This document shows positions 44,698 to 51,759 of a stretch of 64,000 nucleotides of DNA, piece after piece. The stretch is from Porticoccus sp. W117. GTDB taxonomy: Bacteria > Pseudomonadota > Gammaproteobacteria > Pseudomonadales > Porticoccaceae. Position numbers and translations under genes: made by a program. The stretch is from positions 1 to 64,000 of the forward strand of contig NZ_JATAAF010000009.1 of NCBI RefSeq assembly GCF_030341905.1, given 5' to 3'. The notes under the pieces are model-generated. The model did no database searches. It had not been told where the DNA came from and saw only the letters and a program-made list of their open reading frames with translations. The stretch's first letter is position 1. Every line of letters begins with the position of its first letter.

Positions 44698-45325
44698 TCA
44701 TAACCCCTCAATATTATTTTCTTGTCTTGGCAGGCAAAACAAAGAATATTTTGGTCGTTTTTTTAGATATTCGGATGCGACCACATGGCTGCCGAGCCTC
44801 CAGAAAATGTGCGGCATCAGTGCGCATCAAAACACAAATTTCTTCTTAAATTCCTTATTTTTCAGAGCCTTTTGGCAATCCAGAGTGCCCCACAAACTGA
44901 ACAGTTTTGAGGGCGAAAGAAATCACGGTACACCAACTTTTTATCAAAGAGAAGCAATACCTGAAATTACGGTGCGGCACATTCAAGCCAATAAAACCTG
45001 GCGAAAAACCCTTTTCCCATGTTCAATAAAGTGGCTTCTAACAACAGCAAACGATGGCAATTCCACCTTCGCGACAGCGGCATTTTCAGCCCCCAAAACC
45101 ACCTTCAGCGGACAAATAATCGGCTGTTAAGGGGTGCAGGGCGCAAGGCATGCTGGATTTGCCCAGAGGTTGCTGAAATATGTGGTAAAACAGGCATATC
45201 TTGGTCGGTTATAAATAACCATTAGCCGCACCTACGTGGAACTATGAGGCTGCGATTTTTTATATGGCCATTTGCCAGCGCCTCCACTTCTGCGTGCCGC
45301 AGGCTAAGTATTCGGGAGATAAACC
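44698..45325. other. 628-bp divergent control region between BCCT and corrinoid genes
   Basis: No convincing gene is visible; an open frame at 44807-45130 has no ribosome site or family resemblance. GTGCGGCA occurs twice, near 44810 and 44970, as a possible direct-repeat regulator site. The corrinoid gene has a GGGAGAT ribosome site just before its ATG. I found no cobalamin riboswitch box. Confidence 0.5.
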
Positions 45326-46036
45326 ATGACAGACAGCAATTACGACGATGAAGAAGATATTGTCCTGGCTGAACTGGACGATGAGGAGCTTGTTGCCCAG
45401 ATGCACGACGACCTCTACGACGGCCTGACCGAGGAAATCGAAGAGGGAACGCGGATTCTGCTGGATCGCGACTGGACGGCTGAAAAGGTGTTGAATGATG
45501 CCCTGGTAGGCGGCATGAACATCGTCGGTGTGGATTTCCGCGACGGCATTTTGTTTGTACCGGAAGTGCTGATGGCCGCTAACGCCATGAAGGGTGGCAT
45601 GGAAATTCTGCGCCCACTGCTGGCAGAAACCGGCGCCAAGCCCATTGGCAAAATGGTCATCGGCACGGTGAAAGGCGATATCCACGACATCGGCAAAAAC
45701 CTGGTTTCCATGATGATGGAAGGTGCCGGTTTTGAAGTGATTGATATTGGCATCAACATTCCGGTAGAGACCTATCTGGAAGCCCTTGAAGAACACAAGC
45801 CAGACATCCTTGGCATGTCCGCCCTGCTCACCACCACCATGCCCTACATGAAAGTGGTGATTGACGAGCTGGAAGCCAAAGGCATGCGCAACGATTGCCT
45901 GGTATTTGTTGGTGGCGCGCCGCTCAATGAAGAATTTGGCGAAGCCATTGGTGCCGACGCCTACTGTCGCGACGCGGCAACCGCCGTAGACGTGGCCAAA
46001 CAAATGGTGGCTGAACGCCGTGCCGCCGCTGGCTAA
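45326..46036 (+). CDS. Corrinoid (cobalamin-binding) methyl-carrier protein
   Basis: Methyl carrier of the MtbC/MttC type: it takes a methyl from a methylated amine and passes it to tetrahydrofolate. The 236-residue protein has an acidic N-terminus (about 1-30), a helical cap domain (about 30-100) and the B12 domain with KGDIHDIGKNLV (His120 is the lower cobalt ligand), followed by GFEVIDIGINIP and the Gly-rich VFVGGAPLNEEF. Length and order fit three-component methyltransferase systems. First of seven closely packed genes, and read away from the BCCT gene. The methyl donor is not seen from this sequence. Confidence 0.93.
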   Translation: MTDSNYDDEEDIVLAELDDEELVAQMHDDLYDGLTEEIEEGTRILLDRDWTAEKVLNDALVGGMNIVGVDFRDGILFVPEVLMAANAMKGGMEILRPLLAETGAKPIGKMVIGTVKGDIHDIGKNLVSMMMEGAGFEVIDIGINIPVETYLEALEEHKPDILGMSALLTTTMPYMKVVIDELEAKGMRNDCLVFVGGAPLNEEFGEAIGADAYCRDAATAVDVAKQMVAERRAAAG

Positions 46037-46661
46037 GCACAGCCCGGCGCAGCCGCCCTCCCCTGTAGGCGTTATCGCCTGCGCCGCTATTGCTCGCGAG
46101 CTGACGGCAATCGCTCGCTACAGTGGCATTGAAAACGCCTTCAAACTCCACTGCCTGCCCGCCGAACTGCACAATACCCCACAACTGATTACCGGGCGCA
46201 TCCGCGAAAAGCTGGACGAATTGAGCGATCAATACGAACAGCTTTTTGTAGCCTACGCCGATTGTGGCACCGGCGGCCAGCTGGATAGCTTGCTAGAAGA
46301 ACGTGGCGTTACCCGCCTGCCGGGAGCGCACTGCTATGAGTTCTTTGCCGGCAATCAAGATTTCGAGGCGCTGATGGAGCAAGAGCTCGGCACCTTTTTC
46401 CTCACCGATTTTCTGGTGCGCCACTTCAAACGCCTGTTCGTTGCCAGTTTGGGGCTCGACCGCTATCCACAACTCAAAGAACAGTACTTTGCCCACTACA
46501 AACGCCTGGTCTACCTGGCACAAACCGACGACCAGGAACTCCGCCAACAAGCGGAAGAGCAGGCTGCCTGGCTGGGCCTTGAGTTTGAATATCGATTCAC
46601 CGGCTACGATCATCTGCACAAAGCGCTAGACGACAAAAGGGTTCTGCAATGGCAAAACTGA
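46020..46661 (+). CDS. DUF1638 domain-containing protein
   Basis: A 213-residue protein starting with GTG 17 bases before the upstream stop. GVIACAAIARELTAIA near 17-32, the central VAYADCGTGGQLD and LPGAHCYEFFAG segments, and FLTDFLVRHFKRL are the family pattern; the conserved cysteines (in IACAA, ADCGTG and AHCYEF) could bind a metal or cluster. DUF1638 genes recur beside corrinoid protein and MttB-type methyltransferase genes in methanogens and bacteria, but no biochemical role is established. The overlap with both neighbours implies an obligate part in the same process. Confidence 0.85.
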   Translation: MPPLAKHSPAQPPSPVGVIACAAIARELTAIARYSGIENAFKLHCLPAELHNTPQLITGRIREKLDELSDQYEQLFVAYADCGTGGQLDSLLEERGVTRLPGAHCYEFFAGNQDFEALMEQELGTFFLTDFLVRHFKRLFVASLGLDRYPQLKEQYFAHYKRLVYLAQTDDQELRQQAEEQAAWLGLEFEYRFTGYDHLHKALDDKRVLQWQN

Positions 46662-46999
46662 TCACGGTTTACTGGCGCGATATCCCCGCGCAAATTATTG
46701 CCAAACAAGGCCGCAAGAGCGTCAAGGAAGTACTGCCTCAACGTTTTGCAGAAGCCATAGACCGGGCCGCCATGCGCGCCGGCAAAGGCTCCTCTGACGC
46801 CTACCTGAGCGAGTGGCGCAGAGTCAGTGAACCGCTGCAGGGAGATATGCAGGAAGCCGTAAGAGAGGCTGCGCAGAAACTTGATAACGCCTTTGACGAC
46901 GAACAGCTTTTGCAGTTGATCCGCGCCAAAGGCGTTGCCAGTGATACTTCACCTGGTGACACGCCACCTAGCAACACCCCACCTGCCGAAGAGTCCTGA
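46649..46999 (+). CDS. Small conserved protein (PF13769 'virulence factor' family)
   Basis: A 116-residue protein: MAKLITVYWRDIPAQIIAK, then a helical RFAEAIDRAAMRAGKGSSDAYLSEWRR, then a low-complexity Thr/Pro tail. This resembles the family misleadingly named 'virulence factor', found beside corrinoid and MTHFR genes. Overlaps DUF1638 by 13 bases. A role as a small partner of the adjacent MTHFR-C protein is plausible but unproved. Confidence 0.75.
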   Translation: MAKLITVYWRDIPAQIIAKQGRKSVKEVLPQRFAEAIDRAAMRAGKGSSDAYLSEWRRVSEPLQGDMQEAVREAAQKLDNAFDDEQLLQLIRAKGVASDTSPGDTPPSNTPPAEES

Positions 47000-47001
47000 C
47001 G

Positions 47002-47484
47002 ATGCGAGCTGTACGTTATTGGTCTACCAGCCAGGCCCGAACCATGGAGCGGATTTACAACGGCGTTGAATGGCTGATGATAAAACTTGACCCTATGTGG
47101 CGCGCCATCGGCTACGAGCGTCTCGACCGCCCGGTTGCCGCTGTCGAAAAAGCCGTTAAAGGGCTGCTGTTTGACTGCCAGATGTGCGGCCAGTGTGTGC
47201 TTTCCTCCACGGGCATGAGCTGCCCGATGAACTGCCCCAAGACATTGCGCAACGGCCCCTGTGGCGGCGTGCGCAGCAACGGCAACTGCGAAGTAAAACC
47301 GGACATGCGCTGTGTCTGGGTGGAAGCGGCCCGAGGCTCACGCAAGATGCGGGAAGGCGAACAAAAAATCCAGGTGGTGCAATTGCCCGTCGACCGATCC
47401 CGGGAAGGCAAATCATCCTGGCTGCGCGAGGCGCGCAAAAAAATCGCTCAACAGTCATCCGGGGGCTCAGATGGAAATTCATGA
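47002..47484 (+). CDS. MTHFR C-terminal-type cysteine-rich protein
   Basis: 160 residues dominated by a cysteine cluster: C59, C62, C65, C74, C78, C87, C96, C104 (CQMCGQCVLSSTGMSCPMNC). This matches the MTHFR_C (PF12225) proteins that accompany a MetF-like TIM barrel, in which the cluster holds iron-sulfur or zinc and feeds electrons to or from the reductase. RNGPCGGVRSNGNCEV is the family's hallmark. It starts two bases after its neighbour and overlaps the MetF-like gene by 14 bases, which supports a complex of the two. Confidence 0.88.
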   Translation: MRAVRYWSTSQARTMERIYNGVEWLMIKLDPMWRAIGYERLDRPVAAVEKAVKGLLFDCQMCGQCVLSSTGMSCPMNCPKTLRNGPCGGVRSNGNCEVKPDMRCVWVEAARGSRKMREGEQKIQVVQLPVDRSREGKSSWLREARKKIAQQSSGGSDGNS

Positions 47485-48484
47485 CGCACCGGCCTTTCCC
47501 GGTGATCCGCTACCCATACTGCCGGGGCACTCCTCTCCGGGGCGACTGGAACGGGTATTGCGGGCGGGCAAGTTTGCTGTCACCGCTGAACTGGCACCGC
47601 CAGATTCCGCCGACGCCGCGGAAGTGTACAAACGCGCCGCGTTGTTCGACGGCTATGTAGACGGCATCAACTCCACCGACGGCTCTGGCGCCAACTGCCA
47701 TATGTCCAGTGTCGGTGTGTGCGCACTGCTAACCAGGGAGGGTTATTCCCCCATCATGCAGGTCTCCTGCCGGGACAAAAATCGCATTGCCATCCAGGGG
47801 GATGTGCTCGGCGCTGCCGCCATGGGCGTGACCAATATCATGTGCCTGTCCGGGGACGGTGTACAAGCCGGCGATCACCCCGGCGCCAAACCGGTATTCG
47901 ACCTCGACTGCATGTCTCTTTTGAACATTGTGCGCACCATGCGGGATGAATCTCACTTTGAGAGCGGCCGCCAACTGGACTCACCACCCAGGGTGTTTTT
48001 AGGCGCCGCCGCCAACCCCTTTGTGCCGGACTTCGATTTTCGGGTTGATCGCCTGGCCAAGAAAATTGACGCTGGTGCGCAATTTATTCAAACCCAATAT
48101 TGCTACGACTTGCCCCGTTTAGAGGAATACATGAAACGGGTTCGAGATCGCGGCCTCCATGAAAAAGTATTTATTTTGATTGGTGTCGGCCCCCTGGCTT
48201 CCGCCAAAAGTGCCCTGTGGATCCGCAACAATGTGCCTGGCGTGCATATTCCGGACGACATCATCAAACGTCTGGAAGGCGCCGAAAAACAAAAATTGGA
48301 AGGGCAGAATATCTGTGTCGAAATGATGCAGAAAGTCAAAGAGATTGAAGGCGTTGCCGGGGTACACGTAATGGCCTACCGGCAGGAAGAATTTGTTGCA
48401 GATATGGTGCAGCGCTCCGGCGTGCTGGATGGGCGCACGCCCTGGCACCCCCACCAAAACACGCAGTACAACCATAATTTATAG
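47471..48484 (+). CDS. MetF-like methylenetetrahydrofolate reductase
   Basis: Flavin-dependent TIM-barrel enzyme that interconverts methyl- and methylene-tetrahydrofolate. The 337 residues are read from the ATG at 47471; a longer frame would run through the upstream gene. Seen are FAVTAELAPPDSADA (first strand), GINSTDGSGANCHMSS, IMCLSGDGV and FIQTQYCYDLPRLEEYM. It differs from biosynthetic MetF in being paired with the cysteine-rich MTHFR-C protein. In this operon it probably runs in the oxidative direction, drawing methyl groups into the C1 pool. Confidence 0.9.
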   Translation: MEIHDAPAFPGDPLPILPGHSSPGRLERVLRAGKFAVTAELAPPDSADAAEVYKRAALFDGYVDGINSTDGSGANCHMSSVGVCALLTREGYSPIMQVSCRDKNRIAIQGDVLGAAAMGVTNIMCLSGDGVQAGDHPGAKPVFDLDCMSLLNIVRTMRDESHFESGRQLDSPPRVFLGAAANPFVPDFDFRVDRLAKKIDAGAQFIQTQYCYDLPRLEEYMKRVRDRGLHEKVFILIGVGPLASAKSALWIRNNVPGVHIPDDIIKRLEGAEKQKLEGQNICVEMMQKVKEIEGVAGVHVMAYRQEEFVADMVQRSGVLDGRTPWHPHQNTQYNHNL

Positions 48485-48541
48485 AAATCCAGCACGAGCT
48501 GAATAGTTGCCAAAAACAATCAAAACACAGAGAGACAGTCC

Positions 48542-49438
48542 ATGACCGATACCGTTATCAGTTCCGCCACTAAAGAAGTTGTACTGGGTTTTGAGCGTCC
48601 GTTCGTGGTGATCGGCGAACGCATTAACCCCACAGGCCGCAAACTACTGGCGGAAGAAATGAAAAACGGCGATTACAGCCGGGTGGAAGCGGATGCCATG
48701 GCACAGATTGCCGCTGGTGCCCACGTATTGGATGTTAATGCCGGCATTCCTCTGGCGGACGAACCGGCAATACTCGCCGATGTTATTCAGCTGGTGCAAT
48801 CACTTACCGATGTTCCCCTGTGTATCGACTCCTCCATTATCGAAGCACTGGAATCCGGCCTGGCGGTGTACAAGGGCAAAGCCCTGTTGAACTCAGTCAC
48901 CGGTGAAGAAGAAAATCTTGAACGGGTATTGCCACTGGTGAAAAAATACGGCTGTGCGGTTGTCGCCATTTCCAATGACGAAACCGGCATTAGCCAGGAC
49001 ATCAATGTGCGCTACGATGTCGCCAAGAAAATTGTTGAGCACGCTGCCGACTACGGTATTCCCGCCTCCGATGTGGTGGTCGATCCTCTAGTGATGCCGG
49101 TAGGTGCTATTAACACCGCCGGGCGACAGGTGATGGATTTGATTCACCGTTTGCGCACTGAATTAAAAGTGAACACCACCTGCGGTGCCTCCAACGTCAG
49201 TTTCGGCCTGCCCAACCGCAATGGTCTGAACGCGGCATTTATGTCCATGGCCATCGGCGCCGGCATGACCTCAGCCATTACCAACCCGATGCACGGAGAA
49301 ATCATGGCGGGCATTCGCGGTGCCGACGTAATGATGGGTCACGACCCGGAATGCATGAACTGGATCAAGGCTTACCGCGAACCACCCGCTGAAGGCGAAG
49401 GTCGCCGGGCACGCCGAGGAAATCGCCGTCGGGGTTAA
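48542..49438 (+). CDS. Methyltetrahydrofolate:corrinoid methyltransferase
   Basis: Pterin-binding TIM-barrel protein of the AcsE/MtvB type that moves the methyl between the corrinoid protein and tetrahydrofolate. 298 residues. VIGERINPTGRKLLAEEM (about 22-39), ADAMAQIAAGAHVLDVNAG, LCIDSS, ISNDETGI and the CGASNVSFGLPNR pterin-site segment are all present. The C-terminus carries an added Arg-rich tail, GEGRRARRGNRRRG, not part of the fold. The next gene ends with a similar tail. It lies 57 bases after the MetF-like gene. Confidence 0.93.
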   Translation: MTDTVISSATKEVVLGFERPFVVIGERINPTGRKLLAEEMKNGDYSRVEADAMAQIAAGAHVLDVNAGIPLADEPAILADVIQLVQSLTDVPLCIDSSIIEALESGLAVYKGKALLNSVTGEEENLERVLPLVKKYGCAVVAISNDETGISQDINVRYDVAKKIVEHAADYGIPASDVVVDPLVMPVGAINTAGRQVMDLIHRLRTELKVNTTCGASNVSFGLPNRNGLNAAFMSMAIGAGMTSAITNPMHGEIMAGIRGADVMMGHDPECMNWIKAYREPPAEGEGRRARRGNRRRG

Positions 49439-49464
49439 TCCATCCATCTAATTAAGGTAGCTGT

Positions 49465-51465
49465 ATGAGCGAAAACGCCTGGGTTGTTTTTACCCCCTCC
49501 GGTAAACGCGGGGAGTTTCCTGTTGGCACACCATTATTGCAGGCAGCCCGTGATCTGGGCGTTGATATTGATTCGGTGTGCGGTGGCCGCGGTATTTGCG
49601 GCCGCTGTCAGGTCAACGTAGGTGAAGGGGAATTCGCCAAGCACAAGATTCGCTCCAGTGCCGATAGCCTGAGCCCGCTGTCAGAACCGGAACAGCGTTT
49701 TGCCCGCAAAAAGACTTTGCTCGACGGGCGCCGCCTTTCCTGCCACACCCGCTTACAAGGGGACGTGGTCATCGATGTTCCCCCGGAAAGCCAGGTGCAC
49801 CGACAGGTGGTGCGCAAAGATGCCGAGGCAGTGGACATCAAGCTCGATCCTGTCCTCCACCTCTATTACATCAGTGTTAAAGAACCCTCCATGGAGCTGG
49901 TTTCCGGCGATAGCGAGCGCATATTGGAAGCGCTGGCAGAGCAATGGCAGCTGACGGATTGCTTTATTACCTCCTGGCTGCTGCCCAAAGTACAGCCAAC
50001 CTTGAGAAAGAGCGACTGGAAAATAACCGTGGCGGTGCGCGATGGCCGCGAGGTGGTGGCCATGTGGCCCGGCTTCTACGAACGCCTCACCGGCATTGCT
50101 GTGGATCTGGGTTCAACCACCATTGCCGCGCATCTGTGTGATCTGAGCAGCGGCGAAGTGCTGGCTTCAGCGGGCACCATGAACCCGCAAATTCGCTTTG
50201 GCGAAGACCTGATGAGCCGGGTTTCCTACAGCATGATGAACCCTGGCGGTGCGGCTGCCATGACCAAGGCGGTCAGAGTCGCCATTGCCGGGCTGTTTGA
50301 TAACCTGTTGGCCCAGGCCAATGTGGATAAAGACAGCCTGCTTGAAGTGGCCCTTGTCGCCAACCCCATCATGCACCATCTGCTGTTGGGCATTGACCCG
50401 GTAGAACTGGGTGGCGCTCCCTTTGCGCTGGCAGTGGATGGCGGAGTATCCATAGGCTCCTACATTCTCAACCTGGGCATGGCCGATGGCGCACGCATGT
50501 ATCTGCTGCCCTGCATCGCAGGCCACGTGGGCGCTGATACCGCCGGCATGGTGCTATCGGAAGCGCCCCAGGAACGCGACTGCATCAGCCTGTTGGTAGA
50601 TGTGGGCACCAACGCCGAAATCGTGCTTTGCAATCACGGCAAGCTCTATGCGGCATCCAGCCCCACCGGCCCGGCCTTTGAAGGTGCCCAGATATCCTGC
50701 GGGCAACGAGCCGCGCCGGGAGCCATCGAGCGTTTTCGCATCGACCGCGAAACCCTGGAGCCCCGCTACCAGATTATTGGCAGTGAACTGTGGTCGGATC
50801 AGACCGGCTTTGCCAGTACTCTTGAAGGTACTGGCGTCACCGGCCTGTGCGGCAGCGGCATTATCGAAGCCATCGCCGAGCTATATTTATCGGGAATCAT
50901 CGACCAGGACGGGGTTTTCGACGTCAGCCTTGTGGAACGCTATGACCGCGTTGAACAAGACGGCCGCACCTGCCGCTACCGCCTCACCGACGGCGAGCGC
51001 CCTCTGTACATTACCCAGAACGACATCCGCGCTATTCAGCTGGCGAAAGCCGCTCTCTACGCCGGCATCAAACTGTTGATGTCTCGCGCCGGTGTTGATC
51101 ACGTGGATCGCATTCGTCTGGCAGGGGCATTTGGCGCTCATATCGATGTCACTTACGCCATGGTGCTGGGTTTGATTCCCGACTGCGACCTCAGCAACGT
51201 ATCAGCAGCAGGCAATGCCGCAGGTACCGGCGCACGTATCGCACTGCTCAGCGGTGAATGCCGCCGCCAGATTGAGAGCCAGGTAAAAGACATTGAGAAA
51301 GTAGAAACCGCCCTGGCTCCGGAGTTTCAGCAACACTTTGTGGAAGCCATGGCCTTTCCCCACAAAACCGACAGCCATGAAAACCTGGAAAAAGTAATGA
51401 CACTGCCTGTGCCAAAAGTCAGTACTGCCGGTGAGGGCAGGCGCAGACGGCGTAAAAGAGGATAA
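49465..51465 (+). CDS. RamA-like ATP-dependent corrinoid activation protein (2Fe-2S, ASKHA)
   Basis: Reactivates corrinoid protein that has slipped to inactive Co(II), using ATP and a low-potential electron. The 666 residues comprise an N-terminal 2Fe-2S ferredoxin domain with VCGGRGICGRC plus Cys93 (C39, C45, C48, C93), a linker, and a C-terminal ASKHA/DUF4445 ATPase domain starting AVDLGSTTIAAHL near 211 and containing LVDVGTNAEIVL and GLCGSGIIEAIAELY. It ends in GEGRRRRRKRG, an Arg tail like that of the methyltransferase. Last gene of the operon, 26 bases from the previous one. Length and domain order match RACo/RamA relatives. Confidence 0.93.
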   Translation: MSENAWVVFTPSGKRGEFPVGTPLLQAARDLGVDIDSVCGGRGICGRCQVNVGEGEFAKHKIRSSADSLSPLSEPEQRFARKKTLLDGRRLSCHTRLQGDVVIDVPPESQVHRQVVRKDAEAVDIKLDPVLHLYYISVKEPSMELVSGDSERILEALAEQWQLTDCFITSWLLPKVQPTLRKSDWKITVAVRDGREVVAMWPGFYERLTGIAVDLGSTTIAAHLCDLSSGEVLASAGTMNPQIRFGEDLMSRVSYSMMNPGGAAAMTKAVRVAIAGLFDNLLAQANVDKDSLLEVALVANPIMHHLLLGIDPVELGGAPFALAVDGGVSIGSYILNLGMADGARMYLLPCIAGHVGADTAGMVLSEAPQERDCISLLVDVGTNAEIVLCNHGKLYAASSPTGPAFEGAQISCGQRAAPGAIERFRIDRETLEPRYQIIGSELWSDQTGFASTLEGTGVTGLCGSGIIEAIAELYLSGIIDQDGVFDVSLVERYDRVEQDGRTCRYRLTDGERPLYITQNDIRAIQLAKAALYAGIKLLMSRAGVDHVDRIRLAGAFGAHIDVTYAMVLGLIPDCDLSNVSAAGNAAGTGARIALLSGECRRQIESQVKDIEKVETALAPEFQQHFVEAMAFPHKTDSHENLEKVMTLPVPKVSTAGEGRRRRRKRG

Positions 51466-51472
51466 CCATACA

Positions 51473-51556
51473 GTAGCCCGGGTAAAGCGCAGCGGAACCC
51501 GGGATCAACTCCGTAAAAAGAAAAACCCGGGTTTCGCTACGCTCCACCCGGGCTAC
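51473..51556. repeat. Extragenic palindromic repeat, family R5
   Basis: GTAGCCCGGGT and ACCCGGGCTAC bound the repeat, with GCAGCGGAACCCGGG / AACCCGGGTTTCGC inside. It follows the RamA-like stop and probably terminates the corrinoid transcript. Only one copy is seen here. Confidence 0.8.
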
Positions 51557-51623
51557 ATGTCATTCAAGAAAGCAGTAATCAAGACCGCAATGCTGTTCAC
51601 TTAAGCCTCCAAACCAACATTTT

Positions 51624-51711
51624 GTCATCCTGAGGGAGCGAAGCGACCGTAAGGATCTCACAACTATCAAAGTCTGAGATCCTCACGTCGGCTTTGCCTC
51701 CTCAGGATGAC
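51624..51711. repeat. Extragenic palindromic repeat, family R2, copy 4
   Basis: GTCATCCTGAGG to CCTCAGGATGAC with GGATCTCA / TGAGATCC inside. It lies between the convergent corrinoid operon and the dimethylglycine-dehydrogenase-like gene. Confidence 0.85.
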
Positions 51712-51759
51712 GGTGTTTTTAATTCACACCATTCGGGATGACGAGGCATTAAGTGAACA

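Noticed and set aside
44807-45130. 107-codon frame in the gap between BCCT and corrinoid genes
   Set aside because: No ribosome site, composition like the surrounding non-coding DNA, no recognisable domain.
44698-45325. Cobalamin riboswitch upstream of the corrinoid operon
   Set aside because: No B12-box core or long conserved stem set was found on either strand; the same holds for 59324-59689.
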